Positions 24,487-33,528 of a stretch of 46,922 nt of DNA are shown one piece after another. The notes beneath the pieces are model-generated. The model saw only the letters and a list, made by a program, of their open reading frames with translations. It was not told the origin of the DNA and did no database searches. The position numbers were made by a program, and so were the translations under genes. Position 1 is the stretch's first letter, and each line of letters starts with the position of its first letter. This DNA comes from Shewanella hanedai. Its GTDB lineage: Bacteria; Pseudomonadota; Gammaproteobacteria; Enterobacterales; Shewanellaceae. The stretch is from positions 1 through 46,922 of the forward strand of contig NZ_VKGK01000040.1 in the NCBI RefSeq assembly GCF_007197645.1. Direction: 5' to 3'.

Positions 24487-24514
24487 ATTATACTGATATT
24501 CAGCATCAGATCAA
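24487..24514 (-). promoter_or_regulatory. S10 operon promoter
   Basis: On the minus strand TTGATC (24509-24514), a 16 nt spacer and a perfect TATAAT (24487-24492) precede a leader of roughly 165 nt. A second TATAAT (24570-24575), followed by GCCCGCC, lies 80 bp further upstream with only a weak -35, so a tandem promoter is possible. Confidence 0.75.
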
Positions 24515-24622
24515 CCCCATTGTTTGAATTAACGACATAGGCCATTAACTCAATATTTTGCTGGCGGGCATTATACGATTTTTTTCTTAATATGCCAGCA
24601 ACTTGTCGAAAAAAACAAATAA

Positions 24623-24650
24623 AAAAAAGGAAGCCGAAGCTTCCTTTTTT
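24623..24650 (-). terminator. Terminator of the str operon (after tufA)
   Basis: AAAAAAGGAAGC, a CGAA loop and GCTTCCTTTTTT form a 12 bp stem, with the minus-strand T tract following, 25 bases past the tuf stop. The same GGAAGC-CGAA-GCTTCC core follows the second tuf gene. Confidence 0.92.
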
Positions 24651-24675
24651 TGATGTTAGTTAAGAGTAATCGCGA

Positions 24676-25860
24676 TTAAGCGATGATCTTAGCTACAACA
24701 CCAGCACCTACTGTACGGCCACCTTCACGGATAGCGAAGCGTAAACCTTCATCCATCGCGATTGGGCAGATCAACGTGACAGTCATCTGTACGTTATCAC
24801 CAGGCATTACCATCTCAACGCCTTCTGGCAATTCGATAGTACCGGTTACGTCTGTTGTACGGAAGTAGAACTGTGGACGGTAACCTTTGAAGAATGGAGT
24901 GTGACGTCCGCCTTCTTCTTTAGACAGAACATAGATTTCTGACTGGAAAGTAGTGTGTGGAGTGATTGAACCAGGCTTAGCGAGTACTTGACCACGTTCA
25001 ACATCTTCACGCTTAGTACCACGTAGAAGAACACCACAGTTCTCGCCTGCACGACCTTCGTCAAGCAGCTTACGGAACATTTCAACACCAGTACAAGTAG
25101 TCTTAGTTGTATCTTTGATACCAATGATTTCTACTTCTTCACCAACTCTGATGATACCACGCTCTACACGACCAGTAACAACTGTACCACGGCCTGAGAT
25201 TGAGAAAACATCTTCGATTGGAAGAATGAATGCACCATCAATAGCACGCTCTGGCTCTGGGATGTAGTTATCTAGAGCGTCAGCTAGTTCAATGATCTTA
25301 GCTTCCCATTCTGCTTCGCCTTCAAGGGCTTTAAGAGCAGAACCTTGGATAACTGGTAAGTCATCACCTGGGAAGTCATATTCAGAAAGAAGTTCACGAA
25401 CTTCCATTTCAACTAGCTCAAGAAGCTCTTCGTCATCAACCATGTCACACTTGTTCATGAATACGATGATGAATGGTACACCAACCTGACGAGAAAGCAG
25501 GATGTGCTCACGGGTCTGTGGCATTGGACCATCTGTAGAAGCAACTACTAGAATCGCGCCGTCCATTTGAGCAGCACCAGTGATCATGTTTTTAACATAA
25601 TCGGCGTGACCAGGACAATCTACGTGTGCGTAGTGACGAGCTGGAGTGTCATATTCGATGTGAGAAGTATTAATTGTAATACCGCGCTCACGCTCTTCTG
25701 GAGCGTTATCGATTTGTGCGAAATCACGAACTTCGCCACCGTATGTTTTTGCAAGTACTGCTGAGATAGCAGCAGTTAGCGTTGTTTTACCATGGTCAAC
25801 GTGTCCGATAGTACCAACGTTAACGTGCGGTTTTACGCGTTCAAATTTAGCTTTAGCCAC
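24676..25860 (-). CDS. tufA: Elongation factor Tu, copy 1 (str operon)
   Basis: EF-Tu delivers aminoacyl-tRNA to the ribosome. The 394-residue GTPase has G1 GHVDHGKTTL (about 18-27), G3 DCPGHADYVK, G4 NKCD and complete domains 2 and 3. Translation starts at GTG, while the other copy starts at ATG; E. coli tufA and tufB show the same contrast. The protein differs from copy 2 at only three visible positions (A4/E, V9/N, D45/N). It is last in rpsL-rpsG-fusA-tuf, 78 bases after fusA. Confidence 0.99.
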   Translation of the reverse strand: MAKAKFERVKPHVNVGTIGHVDHGKTTLTAAISAVLAKTYGGEVRDFAQIDNAPEERERGITINTSHIEYDTPARHYAHVDCPGHADYVKNMITGAAQMDGAILVVASTDGPMPQTREHILLSRQVGVPFIIVFMNKCDMVDDEELLELVEMEVRELLSEYDFPGDDLPVIQGSALKALEGEAEWEAKIIELADALDNYIPEPERAIDGAFILPIEDVFSISGRGTVVTGRVERGIIRVGEEVEIIGIKDTTKTTCTGVEMFRKLLDEGRAGENCGVLLRGTKREDVERGQVLAKPGSITPHTTFQSEIYVLSKEEGGRHTPFFKGYRPQFYFRTTDVTGTIELPEGVEMVMPGDNVQMTVTLICPIAMDEGLRFAIREGGRTVGAGVVAKIIA

Positions 25861-25879
25861 AATATATTCCTTTCAGAAA

Positions 25880-25899
25880 TGCTCGGTATAGACCGAGCA
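25880..25899 (-). promoter_or_regulatory. Hairpin ahead of tufA
   Basis: TGCTCGG and CCGAGCA form a perfect 7 bp stem with a six-base loop in the fusA-tuf gap, about 20 nt upstream of the tuf GTG. No T tract follows. It may protect or process the mRNA, or adjust tuf translation; function is not shown. Confidence 0.55.
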
Positions 25900-25938
25900 A
25901 TAGCAATTTTAGTTTACAGGTATCGACAATACGGGCAA

Positions 25939-28035
25939 TTAGCCTCGTGCGTCAATAACCGCTTTGGCAACATTCTGCGGCGCATCAGAGTACTTCAAAA
26001 ACTCCATAGAGTAAGAAGCACGACCCTGAGTCGCTGAGCGCAAATCTGTTGCATATCCAAACATTTCAGATAGAGGCACTGTAGCGTGAACAAGTTTAAC
26101 GCCGGCTATGCCGTCGTCCATACCTTCGATCAAACCACGACGTCGGTTTAAGTCTCCGACAACATCACCCATATGATTTTCAGGTGTTGTCACTTCGACT
26201 TTCATGCAAGGTTCTAATAGTACAGGGTCAGCTTCTAGAGCACCCTTTTTGAAACCCATTGAACCTGCAACCTTAAAGGCCATTTCGTTCGAGTCCACAT
26301 CATGATATGAGCCATCGAACAAAGTAACTTTTACATCCAAGAGAGGAAAGCCAGCGAGTACGCCACTCTTCATCTGTTCTTGAATACCTTTATCGACTGA
26401 TGGGATGTATTCTTTTGGAACAGAACCACCAACAATCTCGTTGACAAATTCGTAACCAAAGCCTTCTTCTTGAGGCTCTAGCTTCAACCATACGTGACCG
26501 AATTGACCTCGACCGCCTGATTGACGTACAAATTTACCTTCGACTTCTACACTGGAGCGAATAGTTTCGCGATAGGCAACTTGAGGTTTACCTACGTTAC
26601 AATTAACACCGAATTCGCGACGCATACGGTCAACGATAATGTCTAAATGTAACTCACCCATACCGGAGATCAATGTTTGCCCAGATTCAGGATCTGTTTC
26701 AACACGGAAAGAAGGATCTTCTGCTGCAAGTTTTTGCAACGCGATTCCCATCTTTTGCTCATCGGCTTGAGATCTTGGTTCAACTGCTATCGTGATAACA
26801 GGCTCAGGGAAATCCATACGCTCTAGGATGACTTTTCGACTAATGTCGCAAAGTGTATCACCCGTAGTCACGTCCTTAAGACCAATAGCTGCCGCGATGT
26901 CACCAGCGCGTACTTCTTTAATCTCTTGGCGATCGTTTGCATGCATCTGCACCATACGACCTATGCGTTCCCGCTTTTCTTTGACTGAATTATAAACGGC
27001 AGCCCCGGTCTCTAATACACCCGAATAAACGCGTATAAAAGTTAACGTTCCGACAAACGGGTCTGTAGCAATTTTAAATGCCAATGCAGCGAAAGGTGCG
27101 TCATCGTCCGCAGGACAAAAAACGTCTTCCTCTTTCTCGTTAAGACCCTTTATTGCATGGACCTCAACAGGAGATGGCAAGTAATCGATAACAGCATCGA
27201 GTACCGCTTGCACACCTTTGTTCTTAAATGCAGAACCACAAGTAGCAAGTACGATCTCGTTAGCAAGAGTTCGTTTACGCAGTGCAGCTTTAATCTCTTC
27301 TTCTGACAGTTCGCCCTCTTCGAGGTACTTATCCATCAGTTCATCAGTCGCTTCTGCTGCTGCTTCAACGAGATATTCACGCATTTCAGCTGCCTTATCG
27401 GCAAGCTCTGCAGGAATATCTTCATAGGTAAATGTTGTTCCGTGATCATCTTCAGACCAGTTAATGGCCTTCATCTTAATCAGGTCAATTACACCTTTGA
27501 AATTCTCTTCTGCACCTATGTTCATTTGAACCGGTACACAAGTTGCTCCCAGACGGTTACGGATCTGCTCAATCACGCGATCAAAGTCAGCACCGGCACG
27601 ATCCATCTTATTGACGAATACGATACGTGGTACATGATACTTATCAGCCTGACGCCAAACAGTCTCAGATTGTGGTTCAACACCTGATGAGCCACAGAAG
27701 ACAACCACTGCACCATCGAGCACACGCAATGAACGCTCAACTTCAATGGTGAAGTCTACGTGTCCGGGCGTATCGATAATGTTGATACGGTGCTCAGAAT
27801 ACTGAGCTTCCATACCACTCCAGAACGCAGTCGTTGCCGCAGAAGTAATGGTAATACCACGCTCCTGCTCCTGCTCCATCCAATCCATAGTGGCTGCGCC
27901 ATTATGAACTTCACCGATCTTATGAGAAACACCGGTGTAGAACAGAACTCGTTCTGTTGTTGTGGTTTTTCCTGCGTCAACATGAGCGCAAATACCAATA
28001 TTTCGGTAGCGCTCAATCGGAGTTGTACGAGCCAC
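25939..28035 (-). CDS. fusA: Elongation factor G
   Basis: EF-G drives ribosomal translocation and, with RRF, recycling. The 698-residue GTPase has G1 HVDAGKTTTTERVLFYTG (about 18-35), G3 DTPGHVDFT, G4 NKMDRAGADF, and domains II-V through the C-terminal LRSATQGRASYSMEFLKYSD. Length fits the main cellular EF-G. Translation starts at GTG. It lies 75 bases after rpsG in the str operon. Confidence 0.98.
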   Translation of the reverse strand: MARTTPIERYRNIGICAHVDAGKTTTTERVLFYTGVSHKIGEVHNGAATMDWMEQEQERGITITSAATTAFWSGMEAQYSEHRINIIDTPGHVDFTIEVERSLRVLDGAVVVFCGSSGVEPQSETVWRQADKYHVPRIVFVNKMDRAGADFDRVIEQIRNRLGATCVPVQMNIGAEENFKGVIDLIKMKAINWSEDDHGTTFTYEDIPAELADKAAEMREYLVEAAAEATDELMDKYLEEGELSEEEIKAALRKRTLANEIVLATCGSAFKNKGVQAVLDAVIDYLPSPVEVHAIKGLNEKEEDVFCPADDDAPFAALAFKIATDPFVGTLTFIRVYSGVLETGAAVYNSVKEKRERIGRMVQMHANDRQEIKEVRAGDIAAAIGLKDVTTGDTLCDISRKVILERMDFPEPVITIAVEPRSQADEQKMGIALQKLAAEDPSFRVETDPESGQTLISGMGELHLDIIVDRMRREFGVNCNVGKPQVAYRETIRSSVEVEGKFVRQSGGRGQFGHVWLKLEPQEEGFGYEFVNEIVGGSVPKEYIPSVDKGIQEQMKSGVLAGFPLLDVKVTLFDGSYHDVDSNEMAFKVAGSMGFKKGALEADPVLLEPCMKVEVTTPENHMGDVVGDLNRRRGLIEGMDDGIAGVKLVHATVPLSEMFGYATDLRSATQGRASYSMEFLKYSDAPQNVAKAVIDARG

Positions 28036-28110
28036 GTTTAAACCCTCTTAACTAAGGCTAATGCCTTAGAGATGTAGAATATGGAGCTGGCAAATGCCAG
28101 CTCCATCAGA

Positions 28111-28581
28111 TTACCAGCGGTAATGAGCAAACGCTTTGTTTGCTTCTGCCATACGATGCACGTCTTCGCGCTTCTTAACAGCAGTACCTTTGTTTTCTGA
28201 AGCGTCTAGCAATTCACCGGCTAGACGTAGAGCCATAGATTTTTCACCACGCTTACGTGCAGCTTCAACCAACCAACGCATGCCCAATGCATTACGACGA
28301 ACTGGGCGTACTTCACATGGTACCTGGTAAGTAGAACCACCAACACGACGAGATTTAACCTCGACTGATGGACGGACGTTGTCCAGGGCTGCTTCAAGGA
28401 TCACTAGATGCTCTTCGCTTTTCTTTTCAGCAGCAGTATCTAGTGCCTTGTAAATAATCTTTTCTGCAGTCGACTTTTTGCCGTCCTGCATAATGACGTT
28501 GATGAACTTAGCCAACAACTCACTATTAAACTTTGGATCTGGTAGGATTTTACGTTGTCCTACAACGCGACGTCTTGGCAT
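28111..28581 (-). CDS. rpsG: 30S ribosomal protein S7
   Basis: S7 organises the 16S 3' domain and is the str-operon translational repressor in E. coli. The 156-residue product starts MPRRRVVGQRKILPDPKFNS, has VKSRRVGGSTYQVPCEVRPV and a C-terminal HRMAEANKAFAHYRW ending, which is the short form. It lies 80 bases after rpsL, in which a stop-codon hairpin is found. Confidence 0.98.
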   Translation of the reverse strand: MPRRRVVGQRKILPDPKFNSELLAKFINVIMQDGKKSTAEKIIYKALDTAAEKKSEEHLVILEAALDNVRPSVEVKSRRVGGSTYQVPCEVRPVRRNALGMRWLVEAARKRGEKSMALRLAGELLDASENKGTAVKKREDVHRMAEANKAFAHYRW

Positions 28582-28647
28582 AACAATTTCTCCGTATGCT
28601 TCAGGGACCCCAAAACTGGAATCTCAATATAAACTAGCTTGGCCTTA

Positions 28648-28666
28648 CTTAACGGAAAACGTTAAG
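28648..28666 (-). promoter_or_regulatory. Hairpin over the rpsL stop, rpsL-rpsG junction
   Basis: CTTAACG and CGTTAAG pair around a five-base loop. The stem includes the rpsL stop codon, so it can form only after ribosomes leave. In E. coli S7 binds the rpsL-rpsG intercistronic region to repress; this hairpin could be part of an equivalent site. Confidence 0.5.
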
Positions 28667-29036
28667 ACTTAGGACGCTTAGCACCGTACTTTGAACGTCC
28701 TTGACGACGTTCACTTACGCCAGCACAATCTAAAGCGCCACGAACAGTGTGGTAACGCACACCCGGTAAGTCTTTAACACGACCACCACGGATTAGGATT
28801 ACACTGTGTTCCTGCAGGTTGTGGCCTTCACCGCCGATGTACGAAGTAACTTCGAAACCGTTAGTTAGACGCACACGAGCTACTTTACGTAGTGCAGAGT
28901 TAGGTTTTTTTGGTGTGGTTGTATATACGCGAGTACAAACACCACGTTTTTGTGGACACGCATTCAACGCAGGCACATTAGTCTTGTCGACTTTTGGCGC
29001 GCGAGGCTTACGTACCAACTGGTTTACAGTTGCCAT
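28662..29036 (-). CDS. rpsL: 30S ribosomal protein S12
   Basis: S12 controls decoding accuracy at the A site. The 124-residue product starts MATVNQLVRKPRAPKVDK and has TTTPKKPNSALRKVARVRL and GGRVKDLPGVRYHTVRGALD. The lysines changed in streptomycin-resistant mutants (near 43 and 88) are wild type. An in-frame ATG ten codons upstream is less likely, since the family start follows AGCTCC-proximal GGAGC. It is first in the str operon. Confidence 0.97.
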   Translation of the reverse strand: MATVNQLVRKPRAPKVDKTNVPALNACPQKRGVCTRVYTTTPKKPNSALRKVARVRLTNGFEVTSYIGGEGHNLQEHSVILIRGGRVKDLPGVRYHTVRGALDCAGVSERRQGRSKYGAKRPKS

Positions 29037-29111
29037 GTATAGCTCCGAATCAGTTGATAAACTCAACAGTAAGGTGTGAAAAATCTATATCCCACAGGTG
29101 TGGGACGCGAA

Positions 29112-29140
29112 ATTTTAGAAAGGTAATGCTCATCTGTCAA
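29112..29140 (-). promoter_or_regulatory. str operon promoter
   Basis: On the minus strand a perfect TTGACA (29135-29140), a 17 nt spacer and TAAAAT (29112-29117) are followed by TTCGCGTCCC. It lies about 75 bp upstream of rpsL. The ensuing leader holds the short palindrome CCCACACCTGTGGG (29091-29104). Confidence 0.85.
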
Positions 29141-29172
29141 GAAATAGACAAGTTTTAACCAATATAAAGTAA

Positions 29173-29199
29173 AAAAAAGGCGCTTTAGGCGCCTTTTTT
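29173..29199 (-). terminator. Terminator of the rplJL-rpoBC unit
   Basis: AAAAAAGGCGC and GCGCCTTTTTT form an 11 bp stem with a five-base loop, 29 bases past the rpoC stop on the minus strand, directly upstream of the str promoter. Confidence 0.9.
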
Positions 29200-29227
29200 A
29201 CAATCTATTTACTTTTGAAGCACGAAA

Positions 29228-32200
29228 TTAATCCGAACTTCCAGCTAGATTGAGAAGATCAGCAAGGTTTTGCTCAGCTTCACTTGCGCTTATTACTGGA
29301 GCGGCTTCGGCTTTAGTGCCTTTAGCAGCTGCTGCAGCATTACGCTTCTGATGGTATGAGTAACCCGTACCAGCAGGGATCAAACGACCCACGATCACGT
29401 TCTCTTTAAGACCACGAAGTTTATCACTCTTTCCACCTACTGCAGCTTCTGTCAGTACGCGTGTGGTTTCCTGGAACGATGCTGCTGAGATAAATGACTC
29501 AGTAGCCAGAGACGCCTTGGTAATACCAAGAAGCTCACGTGTGAACGTTGCAGGCTGCTTACCTTGTGCTTCAAGTTCGCGGTTAGCGATCTTAACACGA
29601 GATACTTCAGCTTGTTCGCCCGCCAAGAAGTCACTGTCACCTGCATTAGTGATTTCACACTTACGCAGCATTTGACGAATGATAACTTCGATGTGCTTAT
29701 CGTTAATTTTTACGCCCTGAAGACGGTATACGTCTTGAACTTCGTTAACGATATAGTTAGCCACTTTATGAATACCACGTAGACGTAGAATATCATGCGC
29801 AGCTTCAGCACCATCAGCAATAACTTCACCACGTTCGACTTTTTCACCTTCGAACACGTTCAAGTTACGCCACTTAGGGATCATCTCTTCGTAGTGCTCA
29901 CCACCATCAGCTGGTGTGATAACTAGACGACGCTTACCCTTAGTCTCTTTACCAAACGAGATTGTACCTGAGTGCTCAGCAAGAATAGCTGGCTCTTTCG
30001 GCTTACGCGCTTCAAACAGATCGGCTACGCGAGGTAGACCACCGGTAATATCACGAGTCTTTGACGATTCTTGTGGAATACGCGCTAGCGCATCACCAAC
30101 ATTAATTGGTGCATTATCGTCTTGGTTTACAATCGCACTACCTGGTAAGAAGTATTGAGCAGGAACTTCAGTTCCCGGAATCATCAAGTCATTGCCATCG
30201 GCGCCAAGTAGACAGATCGCAGGACGCATCTCTTTACCAGCACTAGGACGTTGACCTTCTTCCATCACAACAATAGAAGACAGACCCGTTAGTTCATCTG
30301 TTTGACGTGTAATAGTTACACCTTCAATCATATCAACGAACTTAATACTACCCGCTACTTCAGAGATGATTGGGTGAGTATGCGGATCCCAGTTAGCGAT
30401 AATATCGCCAGCTGCAACAGCATCATCTTCCAATTTCTCAAGAATAGTACCGTAAGGTACTCTGTAGCGCTCTTTCTCACGGCCAAGTTCATCAATAATC
30501 GCAATCTCAGAAGAACGAGAAACGATAACCAACTTACCTTCGCTGTTAGTAACATGCTTAGCATTATGCAGCTTAAGTGTACCAAGGTTCTTAACTTGAA
30601 CATTGTTCTCAGCTGACGCTCGAGATGCTGCACCACCAATGTGGAATGTACGCATCGTAAGCTGTGTACCTGGCTCACCAATTGACTGAGCGGCAACAAC
30701 ACCGATTGCTTCACCTTGGTTAATGATGTGGCCACGAGCCAAATCACGACCATAACAAGCAGCACACACACCGAAGTCTGTATCACAGCTAATGACTGAA
30801 CGAACAATCATTTCATCGATAGAGTTCTCTTCGATGATGTTACACCATGCTTCGTCAAGTAGAGTGTTACGAGGCACAAGCACTTCTTCAGTACCAGGCT
30901 TAAACACATCTTGAGCAACAACACGACCAAGAACGCGTTCGCGTAACGGCTCAACAACATCACCACCCTCAATGAGAGGCTTCATTGTTAGACCTTCGAA
31001 CGTGCCACAATCTTCTTCGATTACAACAAGATCTTGCGCAACATCAACCAAACGACGAGTCAGGTAACCCGAGTTAGCCGTTTTAAGTGCCGTATCCGCT
31101 AGACCCTTACGAGCACCGTGAGTAGAGATAAAGTATTGAGATACGTTTAGACCTTCACGGAAGTTAGCTGTAATTGGAGTCTCGATGATTGAACCATCTG
31201 GTTTAGCCATCAGACCACGCATACCCGCCAACTGACGGATCTGTGCAGCACTACCACGAGCGCCCGAGTCAGCCATCATATAGATGCTGTTGAATGACTC
31301 TTGCTCTTCTTCTTCACCGTGGCGGTTAATCACTGTCTCAACAGACAGGTTAGCCATCATCGCTTTAGAAACTTTCTCGTTCGCACTTGCCCAGATATCG
31401 ATGACTTTGTTGTAACGCTCACCAGCTGTTACAAGACCTGATTGGAACTGCTCTTGAATTTCAAGAACTTCCGCTTCAGCGTCAGCAACTAGTGTGTACT
31501 TCTCATCTGGAATAACCATATCGTTGATACCTACAGAGGCACCCGATACAGTTGCATAATGGAAACCGGCATACATCAATTGGTCAGCGAAGATAACAGT
31601 ATCTTTAAGACCTAGTTGACGATAACAAGTGTTCAATAGCTTAGAGATCTGCTTTTTGCCCATGTTCTGGTTAACCAGATCAAATGACAAACCTTTTGGC
31701 AATATACGAGAAAGTAATGCACGACCAACGGTAGTATCTACGATACGACGTGATTCACTGCGCTCGCCATCTTCAGCGATATTAGTTTCTGTAACACGTA
31801 CTTTGATTTTTGCATGAATAGCTGCAAAACCAGTACGGTAAGCCTTCTCGACTTCGTCGATAGACTCAAAAGCCATACCTTCACCTTTACCGTTAACGCA
31901 CATACGGCTGGTGTAGTACAGACCCAATACAACGTCCTGTGACGGTGTGATAACCGGCTCACCGTTTGCTGGTGATAGGATGTTGTTGGTAGACATCATA
32001 AGCGAACGTGCTTCTAGCTGAGCTTCCAGCGTTAGCGGCACGTGAACAGCCATTTGGTCACCATCGAAGTCGGCGTTGTATGCCGCACAAACCAATGGGT
32101 GAAGCTGAATTGCTTTACCTTCGATTAGTACTGGCTCAAATGCCTGGATACCTAGTCTGTGCAGTGTTGGTGCACGGTTAAGCATCACTGGGTGTTCACG

Positions 32201-33448
32201 AATAACATCGTCTAGAACATCCCAAACTTCAGGAACTTCACGCTCAACCATCTTCTTAGCAGCTTTGATCGTAGTCGCTAAACCACGGCCTTCTAACTTG
32301 CCATAGATGAAAGGCTTAAATAGCTCAAGTGCCATCTTCTTAGGAAGACCACACTGATGTAAGCGAAGTGTTGGACCTACGGTAATTACCGAACGACCAG
32401 AGTAATCCACACGCTTACCTAGCAAGTTCTGACGGAAACGACCTTGCTTACCTTTGATCATATCGGCCAAAGATTTAAGTGGACGCTTGTTAGAACCTGT
32501 AATAGCACGACCACGACGACCGTTATCTAATAGCGCATCGACAGATTCTTGCAACATACGCTTTTCGTTACGTACGATGATATCTGGAGCTGCTAGATCT
32601 AACAGACGCTTTAGACGGTTGTTACGGTTAATCACACGACGGTAAAGGTCGTTAAGATCAGACGTAGCAAAACGTCCGCCATCTAGTGGAACTAGAGGGC
32701 GTAAATCAGGTGGCAGTACTGGAAGCACTTTAAGGATCATCCACTCAGGCTTGTTGCCTGAAGTGAAGAAAGCCTCAATAAGCTTAAGACGCTTAGTGAT
32801 CTTCTTACGACGAGTCTCAGAGTTGATTGATGGCAACTCTTCGCGCATCATTTCAATCTCTTTCTCAAGCTCGATAGCACGTAGCAATTCTAGAACTGCT
32901 TCAGCACCCATCTTAGCTTCGAATTCATCACCGTACTCTTCTAATGCATCCAGATAGTTTTCTTCTGTCAACATTTGGCCGCGTTCAAGGCTGGTCATGC
33001 CAGGCTCTATTACTACGAAAGATTCGAAGTAAAGTACACGTTCGATATCACGAAGTGTCATATCTAGCATCAAACCGATGCGAGACGGAAGTGACTTCAA
33101 GAACCAAATGTGTGCAACTGGGCTAGCAAGATCGATGTGACCCATACGCTCACGACGTACTTTAGTCTGTGTAACTTCAACGCCACACTTTTCACAGATC
33201 ACACCACGGTGCTTAAGACGCTTATACTTACCGCATAAACATTCGTAATCTTTTACTGGTCCAAAAATACGCGCACAGAATAAGCCTTCACGCTCAGGCT
33301 TAAAGGTACGGTAGTTAATGGTTTCTGGCTTCTTAACTTCACCAAATGACCAAGAACGGATTAGATCTGGCGACGCGAGTCCGATCTTAATGCCGTTGAA
33401 TTCTTCGGTCTTGCTTTGCTGTTTCAGAAACTTTAATAAGTCTTTCAC
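29228..33448 (-). CDS. rpoC: RNA polymerase beta' subunit
   Basis: Beta' holds the catalytic magnesium site. The 1406 residues match E. coli (1407). Visible are the N-terminal zinc ribbon CLCGKYKRLKHRGVICEKCG (about 70-89), the catalytic NADFDGDQM (about 458-466), the second zinc site (a cysteine in EEDCGTFEG, then the CDTDFGVCAAC cluster near 888-898), and the bridge/trigger regions ending at a normal C-terminus. Translation begins at GTG with AGGAG upstream. It follows rpoB by 80 bases that hold two hairpins. Confidence 0.99.
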   Translation of the reverse strand: MKDLLKFLKQQSKTEEFNGIKIGLASPDLIRSWSFGEVKKPETINYRTFKPEREGLFCARIFGPVKDYECLCGKYKRLKHRGVICEKCGVEVTQTKVRRERMGHIDLASPVAHIWFLKSLPSRIGLMLDMTLRDIERVLYFESFVVIEPGMTSLERGQMLTEENYLDALEEYGDEFEAKMGAEAVLELLRAIELEKEIEMMREELPSINSETRRKKITKRLKLIEAFFTSGNKPEWMILKVLPVLPPDLRPLVPLDGGRFATSDLNDLYRRVINRNNRLKRLLDLAAPDIIVRNEKRMLQESVDALLDNGRRGRAITGSNKRPLKSLADMIKGKQGRFRQNLLGKRVDYSGRSVITVGPTLRLHQCGLPKKMALELFKPFIYGKLEGRGLATTIKAAKKMVEREVPEVWDVLDDVIREHPVMLNRAPTLHRLGIQAFEPVLIEGKAIQLHPLVCAAYNADFDGDQMAVHVPLTLEAQLEARSLMMSTNNILSPANGEPVITPSQDVVLGLYYTSRMCVNGKGEGMAFESIDEVEKAYRTGFAAIHAKIKVRVTETNIAEDGERSESRRIVDTTVGRALLSRILPKGLSFDLVNQNMGKKQISKLLNTCYRQLGLKDTVIFADQLMYAGFHYATVSGASVGINDMVIPDEKYTLVADAEAEVLEIQEQFQSGLVTAGERYNKVIDIWASANEKVSKAMMANLSVETVINRHGEEEEQESFNSIYMMADSGARGSAAQIRQLAGMRGLMAKPDGSIIETPITANFREGLNVSQYFISTHGARKGLADTALKTANSGYLTRRLVDVAQDLVVIEEDCGTFEGLTMKPLIEGGDVVEPLRERVLGRVVAQDVFKPGTEEVLVPRNTLLDEAWCNIIEENSIDEMIVRSVISCDTDFGVCAACYGRDLARGHIINQGEAIGVVAAQSIGEPGTQLTMRTFHIGGAASRASAENNVQVKNLGTLKLHNAKHVTNSEGKLVIVSRSSEIAIIDELGREKERYRVPYGTILEKLEDDAVAAGDIIANWDPHTHPIISEVAGSIKFVDMIEGVTITRQTDELTGLSSIVVMEEGQRPSAGKEMRPAICLLGADGNDLMIPGTEVPAQYFLPGSAIVNQDDNAPINVGDALARIPQESSKTRDITGGLPRVADLFEARKPKEPAILAEHSGTISFGKETKGKRRLVITPADGGEHYEEMIPKWRNLNVFEGEKVERGEVIADGAEAAHDILRLRGIHKVANYIVNEVQDVYRLQGVKINDKHIEVIIRQMLRKCEITNAGDSDFLAGEQAEVSRVKIANRELEAQGKQPATFTRELLGITKASLATESFISAASFQETTRVLTEAAVGGKSDKLRGLKENVIVGRLIPAGTGYSYHQKRNAAAAAKGTKAEAAPVISASEAEQNLADLLNLAGSSD

Positions 33449-33450
33449 GT

Positions 33451-33498
33451 TTCTCTCCTGAAGGAGTTAAACCGGGTGCCCTGCAATTGCAGGACACC
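33451..33498 (-). promoter_or_regulatory. rpoB-rpoC intercistronic hairpins
   Basis: A 24 nt near-perfect palindrome (33475-33498, GGTG and CCTGCA arms, one mismatch) lies in the gap. Closer to rpoC, CTCC, a TTCA loop and GGAG form a small stem whose right arm is the rpoC ribosome-binding site. There is no T tract, so mRNA processing or translational tuning is more likely than termination. Confidence 0.5.
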
Positions 33499-33528
33499 AA
33501 TTTATTGCCAAACTAACCTAAGTTAGTT

